Positions 42,001 through 49,325 of a stretch of 64,000 bases of DNA are shown one piece after another (position 1 is the first letter of the stretch; every line of letters starts with the position of its first letter). Origin of the DNA: Thermanaeromonas sp. C210 (GTDB lineage: Bacteria; Bacillota; DSM-521; Neomoorellales; Neomoorellaceae); assembly GCF_013167955.1 (NCBI RefSeq), contig NZ_BLWF01000002.1:537185-601184 (forward strand). The letters are read 5' to 3'. The translations under genes and the position numbers were made by a program. The notes under the pieces were generated by a model. That model was not told the origin of the DNA and made no database searches. It worked only from the letters and a program-made list of their open reading frames with translations.

Positions 42001-42062
42001 CCCTCTTCCCGTACCCAATTTAAGAGCTTTCTGAACGGGATGGGACGCATGACATCGCTCAT
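39015..42062 (-). CDS. YgfK-like flavin/Fe-S oxidoreductase (annotated elsewhere as putative selenate reductase)
   Basis: 1015 residues in three parts. About 1-430 is a dihydroorotate-dehydrogenase-like TIM barrel (RPIPFRKLLNWVREE, GTPLGPAAGPHTQLAQNIVAAYLSGGRFFELKTVQI, VKLNPTLLGYEF). About 455-880 is a GltD-like module: Cys-rich Fe-S region (CTVGCPIGQDVP, CPQFCATKC), FAD motif GAGPAGLAAGYFL, NAD(P)H motif GGGNSAMDAARAAL, ATGETNVENVLVAGDARTGPSTIVQAMADG. About 900-960 is a double [4Fe-4S] ferredoxin (CLECGYLCNLCVEVC, CNECGNCATFC). E. coli YgfK sits in a purine/urate gene cluster; here it stands alone. Substrate unknown. Confidence 0.88.
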   Translation of the reverse strand: MSDVMRPIPFRKLLNWVREEGRRYRRIFGIPEEKFYRKKDGTLLSLFGEHLGTPLGPAAGPHTQLAQNIVAAYLSGGRFFELKTVQILDDLDIPKPCIAAQDECYNVEWSTELSVEEAFGEYVKAWFLLHVLEREWGLRGPRSFMFNMSVGYDLEGIKSPKVDQFIEGLKDASQSPVFQECKRVLKEELGAFSALDEEFIEDISPRICSSVTLSTLHGCPPGEIEAICKYLLGEKGLHTFVKLNPTLLGYEFVQRALAGLGYDYIQLKEESFAHDLQYGDALQLLRRVLAFAQERQLGFGVKLSNTLPVKITRGELPGEEMYMSGRALYPLTINLAAKLAAEFQGRLKISYAGGADAFNIARIFQCGIWPITVATTLLKPGGYARLKQMAEDLEPYLVQARDGLTDVRQLQELADSALQDVNYHKERRVVESRKISRRLPLTDCFVAPCTVGCPIGQDVPDYIRLIGEGRYREAYEVIVDKNPLPFITGTLCPQFCATKCTRLDYEEPVCIRALKRVAAERGHGFYRPPARPEASAARVAIIGAGPAGLAAGYFLARNGVKVTVFDHRDRPGGTVAWVIPDFRISREYIEKDLDLIRGAGVEFRLGVDPDLTVKGLREEGYQYVVLAIGAGRANPLDLKGGSERAMDVLEFLEQFNRDKKALKLGKKVAVIGGGNSAMDAARAALRVEGVEEVYVVYRRTRKYMPVDREELEAALREGVILKELLAPYSWSGGVLRCQKMELGEPDASGRRRPVPREGEFEDLKVDTVIAAIGQQVDYDILKKNGIRVDEAGRIDADPATGETNVENVLVAGDARTGPSTIVQAMADGRKVARAIMEKEGLASERVVARPSFDGARRQQEIIQKKGLLKGASPDLADEHLRCLECGYLCNLCVEVCPNRANVAVEVKGEALRDPSQIIHVDGMCNECGNCATFCPYDGAPYKDKFTLFWSEEDFSNSRNDGFLLLQNGEQPLFRVRRGDKVLEVKFDAAGRADKELEPGLQDLLWTTYKEHKYLF

Positions 42063-42225
42063 GTGTTCTCCCCCTTGCGTGTTTGAATCGTTGCCAAGTT
42101 TTAATAGTACTTATATTCTACGCATACAGGTGAATTCCTGCTAAAACACCATAAAATTAAGGCTAATGGTCACTTTTCCCTGTCTATTCTGGCAACAGTG
42201 CCGTCCAAATCCCCTTTATTAAGAC

Positions 42226-42266
42226 GGCGGGAGGCCGCATGGCCGTGGGCCACACTGCCTCCCGCC
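42226..42266 (-). terminator. hairpin after rplL
   Basis: Perfect 10-bp stem GGCGGGAGGC / GCCTCCCGCC, 30 nt downstream of the rplL stop on the minus strand. The U-tract is weak (GTCTTAAT). It probably ends the rplKAJL transcript, which normally continues into rpoBC. Confidence 0.6.
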
Positions 42267-42295
42267 CGGAAAGGACTTTTCCCTGCCCCTAAGTT

Positions 42296-42679
42296 CTACT
42301 TTACCTCCACCGTAGCGCCAGCTTCTTCCAGCTTTTTCTTGATGCTTTCGGCCTCTTCCTTGCTGACCTTTTCCTTCACCGGCTTGGGTGCGCCGTCCAC
42401 CAGGTCTTTAGCCTCTTTAAGGCCGAGGCCGGTGATCTCGCGTACCACTTTAATTACGTTGATCTTCTTATCCCCGACCTCTTTGAGGATGACATCGAAT
42501 TCGGTCTGCTCCTCCGCCGGCGCCTCGGCCGGAGCCGCCGCCGCGCCGGGCACTGCGGCCACCGCTACGGGCGCTGCCGCACTAACGCCGAACTCTTCCT
42601 CCAAGGCCTTCACCAGTTCGGCCAGTTCCAGTACCGTCATCCCTTTTACCGCTTCGATAATCTCGGCTACTTTGCTCAT
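42296..42679 (-). CDS. rplL: 50S ribosomal protein L7/L12
   Basis: Stalk protein, 127 residues. N-terminal dimerisation helix ([28 protein letters not shown]), Ala-rich hinge ([21 protein letters not shown]) and C-terminal factor-binding domain ([68 protein letters not shown]) are canonical. Confidence 0.98.
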   Translation of the reverse strand: MSKVAEIIEAVKGMTVLELAELVKALEEEFGVSAAAPVAVAAVPGAAAAPAEAPAEEQTEFDVILKEVGDKKINVIKVVREITGLGLKEAKDLVDGAPKPVKEKVSKEEAESIKKKLEEAGATVEVK

Positions 42680-42712
42680 AGTGGATCCTTCCTCCTTAAC
42701 CTTGATATTCCC

Positions 42713-43240
42713 TTACGAGGCTTCCTTTTGCTGCCGTATGGCCTCCAGCGCATAAACCAGGCTGCGCAGAGGCCCGGACAGTACGCTGACCAGCCCGTAC
42801 AGCGGGCCTTGCAGCCCGCCCACCACCTTGGCCAGTAATTGTTCCCGGGGCGGCAGCTCGGCCAGGGCTTTAATCTCCGCCTGGCTGATGATCTTGCCCT
42901 GGAGCACCCCGGCCTTGAGCTTAAACTCCTCTTTCGTCCGGGCCAAACCGGATACGACCTTGGCCGGCGCCACCGGGTCCTGGAAACTAAAAACTATGGC
43001 CGTGGGTCCCTCCAGATAAGGGTCCAGGCCTTCCAGGCCTGCATCGCGGGCGGCGATCCTGGTCAGGGTATTCTTGACCACCTTTAGTTCGGCCCCTGCT
43101 TCCTTAAGCTGCCGCCTGAGCTGGGTCATTTCGGCCACGTTCAGGCCCCGGTAATCGGCCAGGATTAAGGCCGAAGACTGGCTGATTTTGCCCTTAATCT
43201 CCTCTACTGCTGCCACTTTCGCCTGCCGCTGCTTATTCAA
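42713..43240 (-). CDS. rplJ: 50S ribosomal protein L10
   Basis: Stalk base protein and translational autoregulator, 175 residues from the TTG at 43240 (M)[32 protein letters not shown]. An upstream in-frame TTG at 43264 gives a longer, less typical N-terminus. Contains [44 protein letters not shown]. Preceded by the L10 leader at 43277-43435. Confidence 0.95.
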   Translation of the reverse strand: MNKQRQAKVAAVEEIKGKISQSSALILADYRGLNVAEMTQLRRQLKEAGAELKVVKNTLTRIAARDAGLEGLDPYLEGPTAIVFSFQDPVAPAKVVSGLARTKEEFKLKAGVLQGKIISQAEIKALAELPPREQLLAKVVGGLQGPLYGLVSVLSGPLRSLVYALEAIRQQKEAS

Positions 43241-43276
43241 AACCTTAGCACCCCCTTCCCGCAAGGCAAAGATAAA

Positions 43277-43435
43277 GCCCCTGCCGAAGCAAGGGCCGAT
43301 CTATCCCTCCGTGACAACGGAGAAATACGCGCCGCCCACCGGCCTCGGCAGGCCACTTTAAGCTCCCGGAGGAGCACCTGCTGTCTGCGGCCTCTGGGTT
43401 TATCCATCTTGTAGTCTTTGCTCCCTAAACCTTTA
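43277..43435 (-). ncRNA. L10 (rplJL) leader RNA with UUCG hairpin attenuator
   Basis: The minus-strand leader holds the conserved L10-binding core: AGACAGCAGGTGC, a TTAA linker after a GCTC/GAGC hairpin, and CTGCCGAGG (43343-43388). Near rplJ, GCCCTTGC-TTCG-GCAGGGGC (43277-43296) followed by TTTATCTTT is a UUCG-capped terminator-like hairpin. Free L10-L12 binding to this leader is the established feedback mechanism for rplJL. Confidence 0.85.
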
Positions 43436-43506
43436 GCTTCAAGAGGCGCCCCGTACCCACCATCCATCCCGCCCCGGGGTTCGCGTCCGCCATTGCACGG
43501 CCGGGC

Positions 43507-44205
43507 CTATCGGGGCACCGCCTTAAGGGGATTGATCTTGATACCCGGGCCCATGGTGCAGGACAGGCTAACGGCCTTAATGTACTGGCCCTTGGCCGCC
43601 GCGGGTTTGGCCCTGACCAGGGCTTCCATAAGGGCCCGGAAGTTTTCCACCAGTTTATCTTCGGGGAAGCTGACCTTGCCTATGGGGGCATGCACAATGC
43701 CGCCCTTGTCTACCCGGAATTCAATCTTACCGGCCTTGACTTCCTTTACCGCCCTTGTTACATCCATGGTCACGGTGCCGGCCTTGGGGTTGGGCATTAA
43801 ACCGCGCGGACCCAGGATCCGCCCCAGTTTGCCCACCGTCCCCATCATATCGGGCGTGGCGATGGCCACGTCGAAATCCATCCATCCGCCCTGGATCTTC
43901 TCCACCAGCTCTTCGGCCCCCACGATATCCGCGCCGGCTTCTTCCGCTTCCTTGGCCTTATCCCCCTTGGCGAAAACCAGCACCCGCGGCGTCTTGCCAG
44001 TGCCGTGGGGTAGGACTACCGTACCGCGGACCTGCTGGTCGGCGTGGCGGGGATCCACGCCCAGGCGTACTGCCGCCTCCACCGTTTCGTCAAACCTGGC
44101 GGTGGCCGTTTGCTTAACGAGGCTAACGGCCTCGGCCGGCTCGTAGAGGCGCTGCCGATCCACCAGTTTCTTGGCTTCTAGATATTTCTTGCCGTGTTTG
44201 GGCAT
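43507..44205 (-). CDS. rplA: 50S ribosomal protein L1
   Basis: L1, 232 residues from the ATG at 44205 ([16 protein letters not shown]), with GAGGAGG seven bases upstream; the ATG at 44211 is too close to the RBS. Two-domain fold with [73 protein letters not shown]. Confidence 0.97.
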   Translation of the reverse strand: MPKHGKKYLEAKKLVDRQRLYEPAEAVSLVKQTATARFDETVEAAVRLGVDPRHADQQVRGTVVLPHGTGKTPRVLVFAKGDKAKEAEEAGADIVGAEELVEKIQGGWMDFDVAIATPDMMGTVGKLGRILGPRGLMPNPKAGTVTMDVTRAVKEVKAGKIEFRVDKGGIVHAPIGKVSFPEDKLVENFRALMEALVRAKPAAAKGQYIKAVSLSCTMGPGIKINPLKAVPR

Positions 44206-44263
44206 AAACATTCCTCCTCGTGGTTCTAGCGGATTGCTCCTCCCACTCGGGAAGGGCGAGGGA

Positions 44264-44689
44264 TTACCCTTCCACCTCGATGCCCATGCTGCGGGCCGTG
44301 CCCTCGATCATGCGCATGGCCGCCTCTATGTCGGCGGTATTGAGATCCTTCATTTTCTGCTCGGCTATTTCCCTGATGGTGGCCCGGGAAACCTTGCCCA
44401 CCTTCTTGCGATTGGGCTCTCCCGAGGCCGTCTCTAGGCCCAGGGCTTTCTTGAGCAACACCGCCGCCGGCGGGGTTTTGGTGATAAAGGTGAAGGAGCG
44501 GTCTTCATAAATAGTAATTTCTACCGGGATGATCAACCCGGCCTGACCCGCCGTGCGCTCGTTAAATTCCTTTACAAAGGCCATTATGTTGACGCCGTGC
44601 TGGCCCAAGGCAGGCCCTACCGGCGGGGCCGGTGTAGCCTTCCCTGCAGGAACTTGTAGCTTAACCACCGCCGCAACCTTCTTGGCCAT
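44264..44689 (-). CDS. rplK: 50S ribosomal protein L11
   Basis: L11, 141 residues. Begins [46 protein letters not shown] (the thiostrepton-region prolines are present). The C-terminal 23S-binding domain includes [46 protein letters not shown]. Confidence 0.98.
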   Translation of the reverse strand: MAKKVAAVVKLQVPAGKATPAPPVGPALGQHGVNIMAFVKEFNERTAGQAGLIIPVEITIYEDRSFTFITKTPPAAVLLKKALGLETASGEPNRKKVGKVSRATIREIAEQKMKDLNTADIEAAMRMIEGTARSMGIEVEG

Positions 44690-44711
44690 CTCGCCACCTC
44701 CCCTTTCCCGT

Positions 44712-45239
44712 CTAATCCAGCTTCTCTATCTGGTCGAATTCCAACTCTACCGGCGTTTCCCGGCCGAACATGGAAACCAGTACCTTTAATTTCCCTTTAT
44801 CTGGATGTATTTCTTCCACGGTGCCGATGAAATTCTCGAAGGGACCGCTGATGACCCGTACGTTTTCACCGATGCTGACGTCGATGCGCGGCCTGGGCGT
44901 ATCGGTACCCGCCCGTTCAAGGATCTGCTGGACCTCTTCCTCCTGTAGAGGGATGGGTTTGCTGCCCGCACCCACAAAGCCGGTGACCCCCGGGGTGTTC
45001 CGCACTACGTACCATGAGGCATCGGTCAGGATCATTTCCACCAGGACGTACCCCGGATATATCCTGCGCTTGGTGATCTTTCGCTTGCCGTCTTTGACCT
45101 GAATCTCGTCCTCCATGGGGACCACAATGCGGAATATCTTGTCCCCCATATTCATGGATTCCACGCGCTTTTCCAGATTGGCCTTCACCTTGTTCTCATA
45201 CCCGGAGTAGGTGTGGATAACGTACCAGGCCTTCTCCAT
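44712..45239 (-). CDS. nusG: transcription termination/antitermination factor NusG
   Basis: 175 residues. NGN domain ([23 protein letters not shown] ... [30 protein letters not shown]) and C-terminal KOW domain ([51 protein letters not shown]). It follows secE by 11 nt. Confidence 0.98.
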   Translation of the reverse strand: MEKAWYVIHTYSGYENKVKANLEKRVESMNMGDKIFRIVVPMEDEIQVKDGKRKITKRRIYPGYVLVEMILTDASWYVVRNTPGVTGFVGAGSKPIPLQEEEVQQILERAGTDTPRPRIDVSIGENVRVISGPFENFIGTVEEIHPDKGKLKVLVSMFGRETPVELEFDQIEKLD

Positions 45240-45250
45240 GAGTTATCCCT

Positions 45251-45478
45251 CTACAGAATCAGTTTAAATATAAAGCTGTACAGGGAATCCATGACCCACA
45301 GCAGGATCCCCACAACAAAAACAGACACCAGCACCACGCCGGTATAAACGGCCAGCTCCCGCCGGGTAGGCCAGTGTACTTTTTTTAACTCCGCCCAGGA
45401 GCCCTTAATAAACTTTACGGCCCTTTCACCCAACTTAGTTCTATTGCCGGCAGGCTTGGCTACTGACTTGGTCACCAT
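45251..45478 (-). CDS. secE: protein translocase subunit SecE
   Basis: 75-residue single-span SecE. A basic N-terminus, then the conserved amphipathic WAELKKVHWPTRREL and one helix AVYTGVVLVSVFVVGILLWVMDSLYSFIFKLIL. The start may be the ATG at 45478 or the one at 45490; the latter is only four bases from the rpmG stop with a poorly placed RBS. Confidence 0.95.
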   Translation of the reverse strand: MVTKSVAKPAGNRTKLGERAVKFIKGSWAELKKVHWPTRRELAVYTGVVLVSVFVVGILLWVMDSLYSFIFKLIL

Positions 45479-45493
45479 GCCACCCCACATCCC

Positions 45494-45643
45494 TTACTTG
45501 GTCTCTTTATGGACCGTATGCCTGCCGCAGTTGCTGCAGTACTTCTTAAGCTCCAGGCGATTGGGATCATTTTTCTTGTTCTTGGTGGTAGTATAGTTCC
45601 GGCGTTTGCATTCGCTGCACTCCAGGGTTATACCTATACGCAC
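45494..45643 (-). CDS. rpmG: 50S ribosomal protein L33 (zinc form)
   Basis: 49 residues, GTG start: [49 protein letters not shown]. Two Cys-x2-Cys pairs mark the zinc-binding form. GGAGGAGGT lies upstream of the GTG. First gene of the rpmG-secE-nusG-rplK transcript. Confidence 0.96.
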   Translation of the reverse strand: MRIGITLECSECKRRNYTTTKNKKNDPNRLELKKYCSNCGRHTVHKETK

Positions 45644-45746
45644 TACGCCCACCTCCTCCAAAGGTGCCGCTCAAAGGATACCGAACCAACGCAGAGACAC
45701 CATGTACCCTTCCAGTCACACGCCCCACGCCAGGAATGCCTAACCT

Positions 45747-45775
45747 AATTTAGCATAAAAGTAATACCCTGTCAA
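45747..45775 (-). promoter_or_regulatory. promoter of rpmG-secE-nusG-rplKAJL
   Basis: Minus strand TTGACA (45770-45775), 17 bases, TAAATT (45747-45752). The leader to rpmG is about 95 nt. No tRNA gene is present here, although a tRNA-Trp occupies this place in some Firmicutes. Confidence 0.8.
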
Positions 45776-45903
45776 CAAAGGCCCGGCCTGGGCCCAGCCC
45801 CACCTTGTGGCCCGCGGCCGGCAGTCCCCATGATACTTCTGGCGCTACAACCCCCTGTTTCCAGCGCCGGGGGACTAGGGCTGCTAAACCCAGGAAGGCT
45901 CCC

Positions 45904-47310
45904 CTAGGGCGTCAAAAGCAGGGAAGCGATATTAAAGTAAACTATTAAAGTCAGGGCGTCCACCACGGTGCTGATGAGGGGACTGGCCATAATGGCCGGA
46001 TCGATTCTAAGACCCTTGGCCATTAACGGCAACAGCCCTCCCACCACCTTGGCCAGGAAAATGGTTATCACTAGGGTCAAGCTGACCACCAAGGCAATAC
46101 CGAGAGGAACCCGCTCCAGAAAGAGCAGACGGATAAAATTTACGGCCGCCAGTACCAGGCCCACCACCAAGCTTACACAGCTCTCCTTGGCCAGGACCCG
46201 CCAGGCGTCCCGGGGCCTGATCTCCCCCAGCGCCAGGCTGCGAATAACCGTGGTGGAAGACTGGGACCCCGCGTTCCCGCCCGTACCCATGAGCATGGGA
46301 ATAAAGGCCGCCAGAATCACCATCCCCTGGAGCACCGTCTCAAAATGCTCGATAATCCGGCCCGTGAAAGTGGCCGAAAGCATGAGGGCCAGCAGCCAGA
46401 AGATGCGGTTGCGGGCCACGGCAAAAATACTCTGGGCCAGGTAGGATTCCTCCGTAGGCTTGATACCGCCTATCCTGTGAAAGTCTTCCGTAGCTTCCGC
46501 TTCTATGACGTCCATCACATCGTCGACGGTAATGATACCTACCAGACGGTTTTCCTGATCTACTACCGGCATGGCCAAAAGGTCGTATTTCTTGAAGAGG
46601 GCAGCCACCACTTCCCTGTCTTCGTGGGTTTTGACGGCCACGACATCCCGGGTCATTAAATCTCTTATCCAGGCTTCCGGCCGGGCCAGTACCAGGTCTT
46701 TGAGGGTGATGGCCCCTACCAGGCGGCGTTCTTTATCGATGATATAGCAGGTGTAGATGGTTTCTTTATCCGGGCCGGTATAGCGTACGTGCTCCAGGGC
46801 CTCCGCCACCGTCATACCCTCGCGGAGGTCCACAAACTCGATGGTCATAATGCTGCCGGCCGAGTCCTCCGGGTAATTCAGAAATTCGTTTATGAGCCTG
46901 CGTTCGCTCTCCGGTGTGCGCTGGAGGATTTTCTTAACCACGTTAGCCGGCATTTCCTCGAGGAAGTCGATTTTATCGTCGAAGGATAAGGCCTCCACCA
47001 GGCTTTTAAGTTCATCCTCGGCGATCATCTGGGATAGGGCGGTCCGGATCTTTTCCGACAGATAGGCAAATACCTCCACCGCCTTTTCCTTGGGCAGAAG
47101 CCTGAAGGTAAGCAGGCTGCGCTTGGCATCCAGCCGGTTGAGGATTTCCGCAATATCCTGCACGGGGGCCTGTATAAGGTAGGTCTTCAACTGCCGGTAG
47201 TTCTTTTCCTCAATCCACCCGCGAAACAATTCCACGGTGCGGTCTACGTCTTCTATCTTGTTTCCCCCTTCGAGGTGGGGGAGTCCGGTAGGCGGCAGAC
47301 GGTTGGCCAC
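45904..47310 (-). CDS. mgtE: magnesium transporter MgtE
   Basis: 468-residue Mg2+ channel. N-terminal superhelical domain (residues about 25-135), two CBS domains (about 140-265: MTIEFVDLREGMTVAEAL, DLMTRDVVAVKTHEDREVVAALFKKYDLLAMPVVDQENRLVGIITVDDVMD) that sense cytoplasmic Mg2+, and a five-helix pore domain with the PMLMGTGGNAGSQSSTTVIRSLALGEI motif. GTG start. It has its own promoter at 47434-47462; I do not find the M-box consensus in its leader. Confidence 0.95.
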   Translation of the reverse strand: MANRLPPTGLPHLEGGNKIEDVDRTVELFRGWIEEKNYRQLKTYLIQAPVQDIAEILNRLDAKRSLLTFRLLPKEKAVEVFAYLSEKIRTALSQMIAEDELKSLVEALSFDDKIDFLEEMPANVVKKILQRTPESERRLINEFLNYPEDSAGSIMTIEFVDLREGMTVAEALEHVRYTGPDKETIYTCYIIDKERRLVGAITLKDLVLARPEAWIRDLMTRDVVAVKTHEDREVVAALFKKYDLLAMPVVDQENRLVGIITVDDVMDVIEAEATEDFHRIGGIKPTEESYLAQSIFAVARNRIFWLLALMLSATFTGRIIEHFETVLQGMVILAAFIPMLMGTGGNAGSQSSTTVIRSLALGEIRPRDAWRVLAKESCVSLVVGLVLAAVNFIRLLFLERVPLGIALVVSLTLVITIFLAKVVGGLLPLMAKGLRIDPAIMASPLISTVVDALTLIVYFNIASLLLTP

Positions 47311-47433
47311 GATAATCCCCCACTCTTTAGTTTACTGTATGAAGTTGTAAAATATAGCGCGTCGAACCATCGTGGGAGCGGGTCCACCGTACCACCACCC
47401 TTCGCTAAAAGTAGAAACTAGGAAAGCGGACAT

Positions 47434-47462
47434 ATCATAGCACATTGAAGGGAAAAGATCAA
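47434..47462 (-). promoter_or_regulatory. promoter of mgtE
   Basis: Minus strand TTGATC (47457-47462), 17 bases, TATGAT (47434-47439), giving a leader of about 115 nt. It lies downstream of the terminator at 47474-47512, so mgtE is transcribed independently of the upstream GC-rich region. Confidence 0.65.
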
Positions 47463-47473
47463 CGAACGCAGCA

Positions 47474-47512
47474 CAAAAGGGCCGGGCCATTATCCGTAAT
47501 CCTTACCCGGCC
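47474..47512 (-). terminator. intrinsic terminator upstream of mgtE
   Basis: Minus strand stem GGCCGGG / CCCGGCC (47480-47486 with 47506-47512) followed by CTTTTG. It closes the non-coding stretch 47513-47829, which implies that something is transcribed through that stretch. Confidence 0.65.
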
Positions 47513-47829
47513 GTTGGAGCGTTCCTGAGGCCCTTGGAAGAATTCGCCCCGGCCCCCCTTTGCTCAGACGCCTCACTCGCCTACCCCGATAGGGGGCCTT
47601 CCGGTCCTCGGCACCGCCGGGGTTGGGAGTCCGCCAGGGTACGGCCATCTCCCAGGGAGGCGACATGGTCCGGCTGGTCTCCGGGCTCTACGCCATTGGG
47701 AAAGGGGCCAAGGCTTACCGAGGGGCCGCGGTAGAAAGGGCACCGGTCGGTCCCCCAGCGTGCATGGGCCTCGGTCCTGACTAGGCACCTCCCCCGCAAG
47801 GGCGGGGTCCCCGGCGCCAGAAAGCCGAA
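47513..47829 (-). ncRNA. candidate structured non-coding RNA, unassigned
   Basis: About 315 bp of very GC-rich DNA between the hairpin after doxX and a U-tailed terminator before mgtE. Minus-strand hairpins include CCCCGC/GCGGGG (about 47796-47810), CCCC/GGGG around 47585-47600 and CTCCC/GGGAG (about 47648-47660). Reading frames crossing it resemble no protein I know. I compared it by eye with M-box, cobalamin, SRP, RNase P, tmRNA and 6S features and found none convincing. Being a transcript is an inference from the bounding hairpins. Confidence 0.35.
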
Positions 47830-47853
47830 AGCCCCGGGGCGTCTCCCGGGGCT
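47830..47853 (-). terminator. hairpin after doxX
   Basis: Perfect 9-bp stem AGCCCCGGG / CCCGGGGCT with a six-base loop, about 75 nt past the doxX stop; the U-tract is interrupted (TTTCGGCTTTC). Confidence 0.5.
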
Positions 47854-47928
47854 CTAGCTCCCTTTAAACGGCATTCTCCTCAATATTAATTTAGTCCCCT
47901 TCGGCGGCGGTAAAACGTCCCCGCGCCT

Positions 47929-48444
47929 TTACCCTGCCAGGGCCTCTCCTTCCCGCCGGAGAACCCTTTGGAGGTAAGGCAACAGCAGGCGGTCCAGGCC
48001 GTACTGGTAGGCGGCAGGCCCGGCCACCAGAAGGAGGATGGCTACAGTGTACATAACCGGATTAGTGCTGGCCGTACCCGCGAGCATAAAATTCAAATTC
48101 ATAAAGGCACCGACGAAGAGGGCAAAAACCGTAGCGGCTCCCAAGATTAAGGCCAGCCCCGTCAATATCTCGCCCAGTACTACCAGCTTGGCAAACCAAG
48201 AGTAGTGGCCGCCGTCCAACAAGCCCTGGATGAAAGCCTTGTACCAGCCGTACTTGATGGCCGGCTGGGACTCGGGCAAAGCCCCCACCGCCCTGGCCCA
48301 GAATCCCTGAAGGGCTTCCCCTCCCCTCATCCACCTGGGATCGGACAGCTTGTGCCAGCCCGCCTGCAACCACTCCCACCCCAGCCAGATCCTGAGCACG
48401 GTCAAAAGGGGCGCCAGGGCTTTGCTACGTAAAAAGCTTGGCAT
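47929..48444 (-). CDS. DoxX-family membrane protein
   Basis: 171 residues, about four membrane helices (APLLTVLRIWLGWEWLQAGWHKL, WFAKLVVLGEILTGLALILGAATVFALFVGAFMNLNFMLAGT, PVMYTVAILLLVAGPAAYQYGLDRLLLPYL). The RIWLGWEWLQAGWHKLSDP motif is typical of the DoxX/TQO small-subunit-like group. No biochemical role can be assigned; relatives are linked to thiosulfate:quinone oxidation or redox stress. GAGGGGG precedes the ATG. Confidence 0.85.
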   Translation of the reverse strand: MPSFLRSKALAPLLTVLRIWLGWEWLQAGWHKLSDPRWMRGGEALQGFWARAVGALPESQPAIKYGWYKAFIQGLLDGGHYSWFAKLVVLGEILTGLALILGAATVFALFVGAFMNLNFMLAGTASTNPVMYTVAILLLVAGPAAYQYGLDRLLLPYLQRVLRREGEALAG

Positions 48445-48523
48445 GAAGACCCCCTCCTTGTTTATGCTTGACCTTTTTACCTTTAACTATACGGTCCGGA
48501 GGAAAGCCTTTCTATCGGCCCTG

Positions 48524-48574
48524 GAACCCATTTTGGCTAGGGTGCTGACCCTAGGGTCCGTGCCCTATGGGTTC
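48524..48574. other. compact three-stem palindromic structure
   Basis: An outer stem GAACCCAT/ATGGGTTC (48524-48531 with 48567-48574) encloses a perfect CTAGGGT-GCTG-ACCCTAG hairpin (48537-48554) and a second AGGG/CCCT arm. It is palindromic, so either strand can fold. It lies between the response-regulator stop and doxX, without a U-tract. Terminator, protein-binding site or leader are all possible. Confidence 0.4.
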
Positions 48575-48653
48575 TCTAAAGCTACCCCCTCTACATCATA
48601 GACGAGGGACCGCTCCCCTAACTCTTTACTCCCCTTTCGAGGGCGCCCAGCTG

Positions 48654-49325
48654 TTAACTTTCTTCCTCCTCCAGGGTCCAAAAGCCTTTCCTGAGGGCGT
48701 ATTTCACCAGATCCACCCGGTCGTGGACACCCAGCTTTTTCATAAGGTTGGCCCGGTGGGCCTGGACGGTCTTTACGCTTATGAAAAGGCGCCGGGCGAT
48801 TTCCGCATTGGTCAGTCCTTTGGCTACCAGCCGCAAAATCTCTTGCTCCCTGGGAGTGAGTTCGGGGCCCGCTTCCTCCGCCGTGCGCCCTCCTCCTACT
48901 CCTGTCCTCTGCAGCCCTTCCACTACCCGGCGGGACACCGCCGGGTCTAGGTAAACCTCACCCTGGGCCACCAGCCGGATGGCTTCGACCAGTTGGGACA
49001 CCCCGGCCCTTTTCAGCACGTAACCCGAAGCCCCCGCTTTCAAGGCGCGCAAGATCGTATTCTCATCATCGTACATGCTAAGAACGACAATACCGAGGTT
49101 GGGAAAGGCTTCTCTCAGGGCCCGGGTGGCCTCTATGCCGCTCATGCGCGGTAGGCGCAAATCCATAACCACTACTTGGGGGTCGGTCCGCGCCGCTACC
49201 TCGAGGGCTTCCTCTCCGGTAGAGGCCTCACCGACTATAACCACATCTTCTTCGGCCGCCAGTAAGGTCTTCAGGCCTTCCCGCACCACTACATGATCCT
49301 CTACCAGCATGACCTTAATGACCAT
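48654..49325 (-). CDS. NarL/LuxR-family response regulator
   Basis: 223 residues. Receiver domain with acidic pair near the N-terminus (MLVEDHVVVREGL), phospho-acceptor Asp in VVVMDLRLPRMSGIEA, Thr/Ser and Lys in VVLSMYDDEN and SGYVLKRAG. C-terminal LuxR helix-turn-helix (LTPREQEILRLVAKGLTNAEIARRLFISVKTVQAHRANLMKKLG). The start overlaps the kinase stop by 11 bases. Targets unknown. Confidence 0.95.
   Translation of the reverse strand: MVIKVMLVEDHVVVREGLKTLLAAEEDVVIVGEASTGEEALEVAARTDPQVVVMDLRLPRMSGIEATRALREAFPNLGIVVLSMYDDENTILRALKAGASGYVLKRAGVSQLVEAIRLVAQGEVYLDPAVSRRVVEGLQRTGVGGGRTAEEAGPELTPREQEILRLVAKGLTNAEIARRLFISVKTVQAHRANLMKKLGVHDRVDLVKYALRKGFWTLEEEES

Noticed and set aside
47534-47799. 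Short frames of 66-72 codons in the doxX-mgtE gap
   Set aside because: Overlapping frames on both strands of Pro/Arg/Gly-rich composition, no RBS and no family resemblance.
47474-47853. M-box, cobalamin, SRP, RNase P, tmRNA or 6S RNA in the mgtE upstream region
   Set aside because: Short similarities occur (for example GCCATTGGG and GTCAGGACC), but the invariant cores of each class are missing or on the wrong strand, and mgtE has a separate promoter downstream of the terminator.
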